Assembly (NCBI GenBank): GCA_000277445.1
Contig: AJWJ01000127.1
Coordinates: 1 to 48,732 of the forward strand
Source: Polysphondylium violaceum
Taxonomy: Eukaryota > Evosea > Eumycetozoa > Dictyosteliales > Dictyosteliaceae
Direction of reading: 5' to 3'
DNA length: 48,732 nt
The translations under genes were made by a program, and so were the position numbers. This document shows, one piece after another, positions 10,519 through 21,472 of the stretch; within the stretch, counting starts at the first letter, position 1; the number at the start of each line of letters is the position of its first letter. The notes beneath the pieces were generated by a model that was not told where the DNA came from, did not search any database, and saw only the letters and a program-made list of their open reading frames with translations.

Positions 10519-11794
10519 TTATTCTATATTTTTATTATTCTTCAAGAGGTTAAATAATCTAGTAGTATCAGCCTCATTTGGCAAAAGTGATTCTCTAACT
10601 TGTTTGATCCAATCTATAGCCTCTTGAGCTTTTCCTTCTTTAATGAGTTCCTCAATTGGATCCACTACTCTACAAATTTCTTGTTTATATTTTTCCATAT
10701 TTCCTATTGTATCAGTTAATTTATTTACTAGATAATAATAACGATAATTATATAGATAATTAGAAAATAACTATAATTTTATAGATAATGGTTAGAGTCA
10801 ACAATAACTTACAATATTCTTGATATTCAGAGGAAAAAATGCTTTGAAATCGATGTGGTAATGGTTGTTGTTTTGGGAGTGGTGCTTCTTGTTGCTGTTG
10901 CGGTCTATTGGGTTCATTTGAGATCCTATTTGTGAATTTAATCAATTTAATGGGCGTTTGTTGATCTTGTTGGTCTAGTACCCTTTTTGTAATGTTTGTA
11001 GGTGGTTGCTCAATTGTTTGAATAGATTCATCTCCACTTGATGATTCATCATCACTAGATTCAGAGTGGGAATCAGATTGATCATCATCGTCCTTGAAGA
11101 CATTTTGTCCATCATTATCATCGTTTTTTCTGATGTTACCACCTTGGATTATCAAGTATTGACTAATAGAAAGAGTTTTCTGTTGGGTGGAACATTTAGT
11201 GATATGAGTTGATGATTTTTTATGATGGTAGTACCAGCACTTGATACTGACAGAGCAAGCCAGGCAATAATACATATCATCAGAGTCTAGAAGAAATCCT
11301 TTGTTAATGTTGTTATATGTACATATTTCTCTCCAATGGTCAATGTTAGTGATGGTCTCGATGGCGAATGGTTTGAAGTGGACTCGTTTTGTTTTATAGT
11401 ACTTTTTGTTGTCGGCCGAGGCCAAAAAGCTCTCTACTTCTTTGCTGATGGACATTGTTGACGATAATTGATTACTGCAAGTGAGAAGCAGATTGTCTTC
11501 AGTGTTAGTGTCTGGATTGCACAGAGTGAGATCTTTGGATTTCAAGTTGGAGTAGTTCAGCTTAATCCCACGTCTATCGTCCTGGTAAAAAACAACGGTC
11601 AGGAATCGGCCATCGCTGCTGTGGTAGATGAGAATCGCTTGCTTGTGATACATATTTCTAATGTTATCCAGCACATACCTAAACACAACCTCACTGTCCA
11701 CACCAAACAACGGTACTGACCAGTTGGACCCGGTTGTCGATATTAGGTTGATCTCTCTATATACAGAATCTATATTATCTATTCTTTTATCCAT
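10519..11794 (-). CDS. Putative zinc-binding family, copy 2 (intact)
   Basis: Two exons, 10813-11794 and 10519-10727, with an 85-bp intron (GTAAGT...TCTAG) restore one frame of 396 residues. The start chosen is MDKRIDN, because copies 3 and 4 begin at the matching place; the frame upstream is AT-rich leader. Parts in order: an N-terminal domain (NWSVPLFGVDSEVVFRYVLD, YHKQAILIY, FLTVVFYQDD), a middle segment (YYKTKRVHFKPFAI), a putative zinc site C-x2-C-x10-H-x5-H-x3-C near residues 210-240, an Asp/Ser-rich acidic linker, a Gln/Pro-rich stretch, and a C-terminal helical segment (MEKYKQEICRVVDPIEELIK) in exon 2. The finger is conserved between copies 1 and 2, which supports its importance. No known family is recognised; nucleic-acid binding is only a guess. 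Confidence 0.7.
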
Positions 11795-12027
11795 TCTCTC
11801 TTTTCTATCTGTGTGTTGTAACAAAATGAGTTTGTAAAAAAAAAAAAAATAAATTTCAATGAGCACATCCGATTTTGCAAATGGGTGTGGGTGGAGATAA
11901 TGATCTGATTGTATAAAATTTTTTAAAAAATACACCCACTTATTTCATTTTGTTGTACTCTATATGTGTCTATCCTAAAACCATTTTAAATTTTTTTTGT
12001 TTTGTTCTTTTATTTTTTTTAATTCTA

Positions 12028-12968
12028 TTAAATTCTTTGACCTTTTAAAATTATAGAAACAAAGAAAATTATTGAAAATCCAACATACCAATATCCAACT
12101 CTCATGTTTAACATTGGTATCTTTTCATTCTTAGCTCTATTATATAAACCAATGATTGGATATAGTGGAAATACTGATAATATTAAGTAATAGTTTTCAA
12201 ATAAAAATGCTATAAATACAACAAATAATGCATTTCTAAATTTGATTTTAAATTAGAGAATGATTTTGTTTTAAAATTAAATCAAAATGATACAAACAGT
12301 AATATAACAAACTTGATTATTTGGATTGCTGTATTTTTACCAAAATAAGTAGCCAAAGTGATAATACCAGCTTTCTTATCATCATCATAATCTCTAACAT
12401 AATTACCACTCAAAGAAATACCAATACCAAAAGCTGTTAAGAAGGAGTAATAAAATGGAGGACCAATTAATGGTAAAAATCCTGAATGACTATAATAAAA
12501 GAACCAATACACTGAAACATGATAGGAAATAAATGGCAAATATCCCAAACCTACATATTTGGATTGAGTATAGGTTAAACCACATAATAATTGAAAAATG
12601 GCAAGTGAAAAGAAAGTCAACAATTCTTGATATCCATACCAATAAAAGGTGAGGGTCAGAAGAGATAAAATTGAAAATAATATAAACTTTAAATATCCTT
12701 TTAATTGATCAACAGTGATTACATCAAAAAGAGTTCTATCTACGGCAGTCTCTTTATCATCTACTTGGTTTAAAAAATCAATTAAACTATTGACCAAATA
12801 CATAAAATTATGAGTTTGAAAACAAACAATGTATACAATGATGGATTTTGTAAAATCTAGAGAACCAGTATGAACCATAGAAGTAATAGAGCCCATCAAG
12901 AATCCATTGAAAATAGTGCTAGTAACATAAGACCGACAAGCTACCAAATAAGTTTTAATAATATTCAT
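12028..12968 (-). CDS. UbiA-family prenyltransferase, UBIAD1-like (copy A)
   Basis: Two exons, 12298-12968 and 12028-12235, joined by a 62-bp intron (GTTTGT donor, TTTAG acceptor); 292 residues. The frame upstream runs on to a TTG only, so ATG 12968 is the start. Both UbiA aspartate motifs are present: NSLIDFLNQVDDK followed by DRTLFD at residues 60-82, closely matching human UBIAD1 (NTYYDF..D..DRTLVD), and NYVRDYDDDKKAGIITLA, matching its NNTRD...AGI.TLA. These residues bind Mg-diphosphate of the isoprenyl donor. About eight hydrophobic segments are visible, so an integral membrane enzyme is expected. UBIAD1 makes menaquinone-4 in animals; the acceptor used here is not known. It is nearly identical to the gene at 14218. 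Confidence 0.85.
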
Positions 12969-14217
12969 TTTTATGTTCAATACCTTTTAATTTTAAATTA
13001 TAAAAATATCTTTTTATCAATTTCTTTAAATAGGAGTTTTTCATTTAAAATTTTTCTTATCAAATAGAATAGAGGTCATAATTAAAACAAAATCTATTGG
13101 TAGGAGATTAGAGACAATGACTTAGAATTATTCATTTTGCAGATGGTGTTAAATTGATTCATTTTCGATAGAGTTGATATCTGGCAAACACACACTAAAT
13201 TTTTCTTTGTGTAATAAGTAAAAAAATAAAAAAAGTATACATTTTAGTTAGAGTGGTAGGGGGTGGTGTTTTAATCTACTTCGTTACAATATTGACTATT
13301 AATGATTAATTTTATAATTTTTGTGGGGTTTTTTTCAAGATGTGTGAAAATCTGGCGAATGTTTGAAAGTAGTAATACTTTCAATAACATCTTGAAATAT
13401 GTGAAACATAAAAGAATAATATATAAACGAGATCTAATAGTCTAATAATCTCTTGATAGTGTCTATTCGTGGGGGAAATACTTTATTTGAGTGTATTCTC
13501 TGGGATGTAATTAATATCAATGCATGGAAATTGACTGGGTGTGAGTATAATGTATGTTTACTAATAATAGTAGGAAGTTAATTATGTGAAAAGATCTCCC
13601 TATATATCATGATTATTGACAATCGTCATTGTTATTATAGTCTAGAAATGGTACTGGGAAAGAATGATAGGGCACCACTTTTTAGATGTTATGAATTAAA
13701 TGAGATGGAGCTCTAATTTTAATGTCTATTTCCTAAATATTTATAAAAATCTATCTTATTCATGCCACTGTTGTGATGAGTATTCATCTTGTCAGATTTT
13801 AGTAAATGGTTAAGAGAATTATTACTATTTAGATCTATATTATTAATTACAGCGATGAAGGGTATGTATTATATATCTTTGAATTTTTGGTTCATTTTGA
13901 TTTTTTAACGGTCTGAAAGACTTCTGGACATCAAATGGTTATAAGTTCTATATTTTTATTTATCAATAGGTTAATCTAGTGGTATTCATTCGGTAACATT
14001 GATTAAATAACTTATTTTTTACATTAATTTACTATAGGTAATGATAAATAGAAAACTCGTTATTAATATTTTTATAATTTACTGGTCATATAACCTTTTT
14101 TCCATTCTCTCAATTGTTGTGTGGAAATAATGAAATAGTATATCCAATCAAAAAAAACTAAGGGCTCAAATTAATTTCAAATGCTATTTAAAATTTTTAT
14201 TTTGCCATTTTCTTTTT
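12969..14217. other. Intergenic spacer; its 5' part is duplicated with the UbiA gene
   Basis: No gene seen in 1.25 kb. The first roughly 450 bp are related to the DNA upstream of the second UbiA copy: the block around 13341 (TGTGTGAAAA.CTG.CGAATG) recurs around 15537, about 375 bp upstream of each start codon. From about 13400 to 14200 the sequence is AT-rich without recognisable similarity to its neighbours. It must contain the promoter of copy A. Confidence 0.5.
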
Positions 14218-15162
14218 CTAGTAAATTTTTTTACCTGATAAAATGATAGAAACTAATAAAATTGTTGAAAATCCATAATACCAATATCCAACTCTCATGT
14301 TTAACATTGGTACTTTTTCATTCTTAGCTCTATTATATAAACCAATGATTGGATAAAATGGAAATACTGATAATATTAAGTAATAGTTTTCAAATAAAAA
14401 TGCTATATATAAAACAAATAATGCATTTCTAAATTTGATTTTTAATTAGTGAATGGTTTTTTTTTAAAAATTAAATCAAAATGATACAAACAGTATTACA
14501 AAAAACTTGATTATTTCGATTGCTTTCTTTTTACCAAAATAAGTAGCCAAAGTGATAATACCAGCTTTCTTATCATCATCATAATCTCTAACATAATTAC
14601 CACTCAAAGAAATACCAATACCAAAAGCTATTAGGATGGAGTAATAAAATGGAGGACCTGTTAATGGTAAAAATCCTGAATGACTATAATAAAAGAACCA
14701 ATACACTGAAACATGATAGGAAATAAATGGCAAATATCCCAAACCAATATATTTCGATTGAGTATAGGTTAAACCACATAATAATTGAAAAATGACAAGT
14801 GAAAAGAAAGTTAGCAACTCTTGATATCCATACCAATAAAAAGTGAGGGTCAAAAGAGATAAAATTGAAAATAATATAAACTTTAAATATCCTTTTAATT
14901 GATCAACAGTGATTACATCAAAAAGAGTTCTATCTACGGCAGTCTCTTTATCATCTACTTGGTTTAAAAAATCAATTAAACTATTGACCAAATACATAAA
15001 ATTATGAGTTTGAAAACAAACAATGTATACAATTATTGATTTTGCTATATCTAAAGATCCAATATGAACCATAGATGAAATAAATGCCATTAAGAATCCA
15101 TTGAAAATAGTGCTAGTAACATAAGACCGACAAGCTACCAAATAAGTTTTAATAATATTCAT
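14218..15162 (-). CDS. UbiA-family prenyltransferase, UBIAD1-like (copy B)
   Basis: Second copy of the UBIAD1-like gene with the same structure: exons 14492-15162 and 14218-14428, same GTTTGT donor, 293 residues. All motif residues are kept (NSLIDFLNQVDDK, DRTLFD, NYVRDYDDDKKAGI), so it should be active. Differences from copy A are scattered substitutions (for example AFISSMVHIGSLDIAKS against GSITSMVHTGSLDFTKS), and the last residues differ (SGKKIY against KGQRI). Introns and about 400 bp of upstream DNA are shared, so the copies arose by DNA-level duplication rather than retroposition. Whether they have split roles cannot be read from sequence. Confidence 0.85.
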
Positions 15163-15625
15163 TTTTATCTTCAATACCTTTTTATTTTAGAAATTTCATA
15201 AAAATATTTCTTTAAATAGGAATTTTCACTTTAATTTTTCTAATTGATAAGAAATATAATTAATATATTAATATCTATAATTTAAACATAAATATATTTG
15301 TACGAGATTTATGTTTGGTTTTATGACCTTTTGATATAAATAGAGATACTCTATGATTTTTATTATTTAGAAAAAAAACAGACAAAAGAGTGTTTTACTT
15401 TAGTCTCATGCACAAAGTTTCTCAATTTTGAACAATGATAAAAAAAAATATATATATTTTCCTCTGTGGGGATAGATAATCTATTTCATGATTTTAATGT
15501 TAACAACTAATAAAATATTTTTTGTGTTTTTTATAATGTGTGAAAAACTGACGAATGATTGCGAGTCGTAATACTCTCCATAATGTCCATATATAAAATA
15601 AAATTTTATTATATAGATAAAGATC
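15163..15625. promoter_or_regulatory. Upstream region of UbiA copy B
   Basis: A 460-bp AT-rich spacer. It aligns by eye with the DNA upstream of UbiA copy A (shared block near 15537) and should carry the promoter of copy B. At its far end it abuts the broken zinc-family copy 3. No other feature seen. Confidence 0.4.
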
Positions 15626-16236
15626 CTAATTATGATGATTATTCCAATACTTAATGTTGGTTTTACAAGCTATGCAATGATATAGATTATCATAACTGTT
15701 TAGAGTGAATCCCTTATCGGCATTATTGAATATGCAAATATTTGTCCAATCGTTATTTGTAGAGATGTTTGCGATACTGAATGGTTTATAATGTATTCTT
15801 TTATCTTTATAGTATTGAAGATTAGGAACATTGGATGAAACTATATATTTAAAACAAATTTCGTTGGTTGAGGATAAAAAAAGTTTGACTTTATCGTATA
15901 AGTGTTTAGAGTCCCAGTCGACTGGACTAAGAATTTGGTCGTCTAGGAAATAAAGGAAGTTGAAACCAAAATTCAAGGATTTCATATTAAAGTAGAAGAG
16001 TTTAATCGCTCGATCATGATCTTGGTAGAGAATGATGGTCAAGAACCTTGCGTCGCGCTGCTGTAGATGAGTATAGCCTTTTGGTGAACCATGTCTCTGA
16101 TGTTATCCAATACATATTCCAACACAGATTCACTATCGATATAAAACAACGGCACAGACCAATTATATGTTTCTAATGATATATCGTTTATCTTTCTACA
16201 AACATCACAAGCCATGGTATCTTTTTTCTCATCCAT
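15626..16236 (-). pseudogene. Putative zinc-binding family, copy 3 (3'-truncated, frameshifted)
   Basis: The start (MDEKKDTMACDVCRKINDIS, then NWSVPLFYIDSESVLEYVLD) matches the intact copy at 10519-11794. After KAILIYSS the frame shifts: an extra GC dinucleotide near 16050 gives ATQGS-stop, and the family sequence resumes in another frame as RFLTIILYQDHDRAIK. It runs to HCIACKTNIKYWNNHH and stops there, at the first His of the zinc site. The rest of the finger, the acidic linker and the second exon are absent. One frameshift and loss of the 3' third make a functional product unlikely, though the first 65 residues could still be translated. Confidence 0.75.
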
Positions 16237-16792
16237 AGTGTGTATGTTTAAGTGTGTTGTTTAATGGATAAGAAGAAGGCTTGTGAAATTAATTTTTCAA
16301 AAAACTAGAATCTTTGTGGGGTTTTTAAAAAAGGGTGATTTTTTATTTTTGTATTAATTTATTTGAGTGATTTTTTATAATTTCTTTTTAGAGGTGTGGT
16401 TTAAATACTCAAAAACTCATTGATTTAAAAATTTAAAAATTCTAACAACCCACATTTGGGTGATCCTCAAAACTAAGATTTATCACCAAAATGTTAAAAA
16501 TAGCAATGGGGAACCAATTTCTTGATCTGTAGAAAAAGAAATTGTGCTATTGTTCTAAAAATAGACATTATATGAAAAAAAACATTCTCAGTGCATATGA
16601 TATCCATTGTTAAAAATAAATAAATCTTGGTTTATTTTTAGATCATTGCGATTATTGTTTATTCATCAGTACTTTGTGTTGAAGTTGAATGATATCTTTA
16701 TATCCATTGATTTCTTTTGCAACATGCATATTGGGTGTATCGTAATGATAAAAAACAAAGGGAGATAGTTTGAGATTTATTAAATAAATAAA
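16237..16792. other. Intergenic, no gene seen
   Basis: A 556-bp AT-rich spacer upstream of zinc-family copy 3 and downstream of the methyltransferase gene. Only A/T runs and scattered short frames; no RNA gene or repeat recognised. Confidence 0.4.
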
Positions 16793-17763
16793 TTATTTGC
16801 AAATAACAATATACATATCCCAATAGCCTTCGATAACTGGGGCATCCAAGTCGGTGGTGTTGTAGGCTTTCATCAGGCCAGCTTTAATCTCTGGTAATGG
16901 ATCAGGATTAGTCAAAACAAACTTTTGGTATCCACTCCAACTAGAATAAAGTCCTAATAAACCACCAATTGACATTTTTCTCTGTTGTATCTATTAGTAT
17001 ATGAACAGAAATGTAAATGAATTGGTTCTTTAAACACTTACAATGTATGGGAAAACCTTTCTGGTAACATTTTCAAAAGGTGGAATAATATCCTTATAAC
17101 CATTATCAACCAAAGCACGTTGTGGTGCAAAATATCTAATAAGAGTTTCATCGTACAACTATATATTTAAATTGGTCAGTATTAAATTATTATAATTGTT
17201 TCTTACCATATTACCTTGTTATTAATCTTTTCAGCTTCTTCATTATTGTTAATTTTCATAGCTATGTAGGTCCAAAATGCTAAAACACCATCTTTTCTTA
17301 ACAATCTCCTATAGAAGCATTGAGAAATATGTTAATATGGCTATTTATATAAAACAAAAAGAGATAATTACTTTGACTCTTCAAAGAAAGCAGGTAAATT
17401 AAACCAATGAATTGCTTGAGCTACGGTAATGAGATCAATAGAATTTGATTCAAGACCAGAGTCTTCGGCTGGTAATACCTTGTATTCAATGTTATCTGCT
17501 TGAATAGCATTTTTAATTTGACTTTCACTTGGATCTGTACCAATGACCTTTTTAAACAAGGTGGATAACTTTATTGCTGCTTGTCCACTACCACATCCCA
17601 CATCCAATGCTAAATCTCTCTTTTCGTCCAAATGTTGCTCTAATATTTCATACAACTCTTCAGGATACTGTGGTCTAAAGGCACGGTATTGTTGGCTGTT
17701 GGCACCAAACATGTCACCGAGAACCTTGTAATTTGATTTATCAGACTCCAACTTTGATGTCAT
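16793..17763 (-). CDS. Class I SAM-dependent methyltransferase (CRG1-like family)
   Basis: Four exons, 17372-17763, 17215-17308, 17042-17158 and 16793-16981, with GT/AG introns and continuous frame give 263 residues, a typical length for small dictyostelid methyltransferases. Motif I is LALDVGCGSGQAA at residues 51-63; the acidic end of strand 2 is VIGTDPS. Post-I and motif II regions read LPAEDSGL and IDLITVAQAIHWFN, and LLRKDGVLAFWTY is the typical motif III. The AQAIHWFN signature belongs to the family of yeast Crg1/Tmt1-type enzymes that methylate small acids or toxins. The C-terminal exon (GGLLGLYSSWSGYQKF...DMYIVICK) forms the substrate cap and last strands. No targeting sequence, so cytosolic. 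The substrate cannot be read from sequence. Confidence 0.88.
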
Positions 17764-18490
17764 AGTGTGTATTAATATTAATATAGAGATAGATAAAAAT
17801 AAATAGATATGAAAATTAATATTTGAAAAGTTTTCAAATGATTTAAATTAAATGCGCAAATTTTCAATTTATTTATATTTTTTTTTTTTTTTTTTTGCGC
17901 GGGCCTTGATCTCGGCTTTTTTCCTTTATTGTATCAGATATATATTGTATGCCACATAAAAATTTGTTTTCTTTTTTTAATAAACAAATTTCAGATCTGT
18001 CTGCATCTCTGTTTTTTTCAAATATTTGTAGGAAAGCATATAAAGTGTGTTTAATATTGCACACTAATACATTGCCAAGAGATCAAAGAATGAAGTAAGT
18101 ATTTGTTATTATTCTTAAACTCTAGTCGTGTATCTTGATTATCCATTGGTTTAGTTTTGCACAATCACTGCATCTTTTTCCCCTTTAGCCAATTATGATT
18201 CAATTGGTTTTAAAATGTATGATCAAAGGCTCTTTAATTTCTTTGCTGTAACTTAAAGATATATGATAGAATTAGTATAAGCGTATTAAATGCGCTATTG
18301 TTTATCAGCCATATCATGAGTGTGAGTATTGAGATGGTGGAAGGTCATGAACAATTGTTCATCTAATTGTGATTTTTGATATGGGTTTTATAATAAACTG
18401 AAAATGATCCAAAGTTCCAATTATTACATGGCTAGAGAACTCTTTTATCTCCGATATTGTTATTGTCATTTTCTTATATTGGTATATGAG

Positions 18491-18540
18491 AAAAAAATTG
18501 CACAACTTGAGTGAAACGACCAGTTGTGTAATTTTTTTTT
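18491..18540. repeat. Hairpin: 17-nt inverted repeat around a 14-nt loop
   Basis: The left arm AAAAAAATTGCACAACT (18491-18507) and the right arm AGTTGTGTAATTTTTTT (from 18522) pair with one mismatch across the loop TGAGTGAAACGACC. A further copy of the same arm, AAAAAAAATTACACAACT, lies at 18761-18778 in inverted orientation to the right arm. It could be a terminator, a structured RNA or a relic of a small inverted-repeat element. Confidence 0.5.
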
Positions 18541-18760
18541 TCAAAATTTTTGATCAATGACTTGAAAAAAAGTAAATTTAAAGAAATCAAGAGAAATTAA
18601 CTACCTTGGAAGACAAAGATAGAGTTGTTATTCAATAAACCAAGAGTTTCAAAAAAGAAATATCGATTGGATAGAAAACTCTATATGTACACAACATCAC
18701 AACATCTATACATGTCTATTTAAACTCTACCCTATTTCTTTTTCAAAATAGTTTAAAATA

Positions 18761-18778
18761 AAAAAAAATTACACAACT
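18761..18778. repeat. Distant copy of the hairpin arm
   Basis: Eighteen bases identical to the reverse complement of the right arm at 18522-18539, about 220 bp away. The two arms therefore bracket a 220-bp AT-rich core with no gene. A poly-T run and GATC follow each copy at a similar distance, which hints at more extended inverted similarity. Confidence 0.4.
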
Positions 18779-19133
18779 CGACCTTTTTTTTTTTTTGATC
18801 AAAAATATAAAGGTATCATTGTAAATTTGATAAATTCTTAACTTCAACCCCCCCGATAAATATCTTGAAACAATTATCATAAGTTTTATGATTGAAAATA
18901 AAATTAAATAAAAAAAAAAATCTTAATCTTTGTAAAAATTAGAAAAAAAAAAAAGATATTTTTATTTTCTATTTTCATTCTCATCACCCATTTCAAAAAA
19001 AATCCAAAAATATCTAAAAAGAAAATTCAACCCAACGCAGAGCCACTTCTTATCTTCTGATGGGTGAGCCTCGAGTCATAACAAATTAACAAAAAAGCTT
19101 CGCGAATATAGATTCGAAATAAAAAATGATATC

Positions 19134-19264
19134 ATTTATAAAACTATAAAAGCCCAACTTGGTTTTTCTTTTTTATTCATTAAATAATCAATTTATCAAC
19201 ACATCATCAAATAATAATCAATTATTACTCCTTTTAACCTGTTATAACATATCTTTACACTACA
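19134..19264 (+). promoter_or_regulatory. Promoter and leader of the small secreted-peptide gene
   Basis: TTATAAAACTATAAAAG at 19136-19152 gives two overlapping TATA boxes about 110 bp before the ATG. They are followed by a T-rich tract (TTTTTCTTTTTTATTC) typical of dictyostelid initiators and an A/C-rich leader. The layout suggests a strong promoter. Confidence 0.5.
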
Positions 19265-19519
19265 ATGAAATTCTTTGCTTTAATTGCCATCATCCTTGCT
19301 TTGTTAGCCGTCACCACTTTGGCTATTGATGGACAAATTCCATTTACCAATAGTCCACATACCAGTGCTACTAGTGGTGCTGATGATTCCGGTAGTGGTA
19401 CAGGTACTGGTGGTGTTGATGATGGTTGTCACTCTGGTAGAGCTGATCCAGAAAACTTTTGCAGCGGTCAAGCCTTTTTCCCCTCAACCACCGGTAACGG
19501 AAACTCCAAAGACTTCTAA
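19265..19519 (+). CDS. Small secreted Gly/Ser/Thr/Asp-rich protein
   Basis: Single-exon ORF of 84 residues. Residues 1-20 (MKFFALIAIILALLAVTTLA) are a textbook signal peptide with cleavage likely after TLA. The mature part of about 64 residues is rich in Gly, Ser, Thr and Asp (SGADDSGSGTGTGGVDDG) and has two cysteines (DGCHSGRADPENFCSG) that could form one disulfide. Codons are mostly C/T-ending (ATC, GCC, ACC), and TATA boxes stand close upstream, which suggests high expression. No family recognised; a cell-wall, slime or signalling peptide are all possible. The frame at +1 (19326-19535) is a shadow. Confidence 0.8.
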   Translation: MKFFALIAIILALLAVTTLAIDGQIPFTNSPHTSATSGADDSGSGTGTGGVDDGCHSGRADPENFCSGQAFFPSTTGNGNSKDF

Positions 19520-20140
19520 TCACATCAACAAATAGTATAATAATAAATATAAACAACTATCGCTATAGTTCACGATCACCCAAGCATACGTATTGTATTT
19601 TTTCACAAATTCTTTAATTAAAAGTTTACAATAATTAATAAAATCAACAAATCATAATTAATATACATTTATTTGTCCCTCTTATTTTTTAATTGATTTT
19701 TTATAAAAACTCTTAGGGTTGTAGATTAGTTCTTGATTTTAGTCATGGTTTAACTTGATCCCCTCAACAAATGTTCTCTTTTATTGTGTCATACAATAAA
19801 AATAGGGAACGCATGAGTCTAAACAGTTATACTAATGATACAAATAAATAATTTAGAGGATGGATCAAGCCTTGTTGTGAATTTCAAAGTTTCAATAAAA
19901 AAAAATAGTGATTCCATATTTAATACCACTATGACATCACTTTGGTTAATTTGGTATTGGGTCCAAAAGAAAATATCTAAAAAAATTTTCAAAATGATTG
20001 GTTTTTTTTTTTTTCCGAGCTTTATGTTTTTTCTCTTTTGTGTTGGTCAAATAGCTATGAGATCAATCTGCACAAAACAAATACATTTCATTCCGATAAA
20101 GAGTCTAGTTATATAGATAAATAGAGAAATAAGAGATAGA
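19520..20140. other. Intergenic, no gene seen
   Basis: A 621-bp AT-rich spacer holding the 3' flank of the small secreted gene and the promoter of the next one. The 93-codon plus frame at 19835-20116 is Phe/Lys-rich because it reads A and T runs, and I do not support it. Confidence 0.4.
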
Positions 20141-21269
20141 ATGAATAAAGTATCAATTGCTTTGATATTTGTGTTATTTTGTGTAACTATCTATACTAGC
20201 AGTGGTATCAGTGTACATGAGCAATCGGGTCTTGAAGGCCTAGATGCTGCTGAATACTATGGTGTTGGTGTATGGAATAACCATTCAAACATTAATGTTG
20301 GTTTAGTAGGTCTTATTAACAGTAAAGAAGCTATACAAATGTTTGTCATCCCAAGACATTTTGTACCATACAACTATTTCCAACCAACTGCATACAACTA
20401 TCTAACCAAAACTCTAACTGTTCTTGGTGCTGACAATGTATGTAATATAATGATATTATATTAATCATACTGTTGTTTCTGATCTGGTATTAATCTTATT
20501 TTATATCAGATGTCTGATGTACTTTCTATCTTTACAATTGATTGTCAGTCTTGGACTTTGATTAAAACAGTACCGGTGTCACAGTATTCAGTGTTGGGCG
20601 GTTTATCATCTCTTCAATCTGATGACAACTCATTGATGGGTTTCTACACTATGATCCCAGCTTTTTATGCAGGTTATGTTTATAAAATGTTATTGAGCGC
20701 AGAGGGAACCGCTGTTACTGTCGGAGGTACACAAGCCACTTATCGTGGATCTGTATTCGACAGCGATAGTCAAGTTTTTTATTTCGCATTTCAAAATACC
20801 TCGGGTCTATTTATTCAATCCTACGATACATCATATACCATGCAGAGTGAAAAAGAATTTACCTTTGTCAATACCAATAAATTGGCCTCACCTACAAACG
20901 GACCGTACGTATAACATGATGGCTCACAGAACATAATGTATATACTAATATTCATACTATAGACTCGACATGTACTATGATTCCAATAGTAAATCTATTT
21001 GGGTTGGTGTTTATATGGCAAGCTATCTTGACTACAATTGTGGAGGTTTCGCCATCATGGATTGGGACAATGGTAATTTGGTCGTTCAACCAAATTTAGT
21101 TACACCTCCACTCCTCATAGTTGTCGCCCTCACCACCATTCCATCCAACACTGGCGTTTCAGTCCTTACCGATCTTGGCGGTTTTTATTATATTTACACA
21201 TGGAATACTGTAACCAATGAACCTCTTTCACAGAGACCATACAAAACTCCATTAATGGCTATCTATTAG
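20141..21269 (+). CDS. Secreted protein of unknown function, three exons
   Basis: Exons 20141-20437, 20510-20904 and 20963-21269 join in frame (ADN|MSDVL and NGP|LDMYYDS) through GTATGT and GTACGT donors, giving 332 residues. Residues 1-22 (MNKVSIALIFVLFCVTIYTS) are a signal peptide; there is no other membrane segment or retention signal, so secretion is likely. The body is rich in short beta-type segments with recurring aromatic motifs (GVGVWNNHSNINVGLVG, QFYFAFQ-like strands, SIWVGVYMASYLDYNCGG, GFYYIYTWN), compatible with a beta-propeller of YVTN/quinoprotein type. I do not recognise the family; the propeller idea rests only on the spacing of the strands. Confidence 0.75.
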
Positions 21270-21472
21270 ACCAATAAACAATCAAGTTCAAATGGTATTC
21301 ATTGAACAAGTCATCATCGTTGTTTGACGTTGTTTATGTAATCCAATGCATCTTTGGATTTTCCAACTTTGATAATATATCAAGACATCTCTTTTGTATC
21401 TATCCATAATATGAACAATTTCATACGTATGTATGATGTGACTCATTGCAGATGAATTTTATTTACACTAGT
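21270..21472. other. Short spacer
   Basis: Downstream flank of the secreted-protein gene, facing the 3' end of zinc-family copy 4. AT-rich, nothing recognised. Confidence 0.35.

Larger units (their letters stand above)
17764..19264. other. Long AT-rich intergenic region
   Basis: No coding gene recognised in 1.5 kb. It includes poly-T runs (17879-17896, 18783-18796), a hairpin and an inverted copy of its arm (18491-18540 and 18761-18778, listed separately), a short GC-richer island at about 19030-19080 and the promoter of the small secreted gene. The minus-strand frame at 17873-18064 is Lys-rich at its end because it reads through poly-T, and I do not support it as a gene. Confidence 0.4.

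Noticed and set aside
17873-18064. 63-codon minus-strand frame
   Set aside because: Ends in a Lys run from poly-T, has no similarity or splice context, and the region otherwise looks non-coding.
19835-20116. 93-codon plus-strand frame before the secreted-protein gene
   Set aside because: Composition is dictated by A and T homopolymers; no conserved features.
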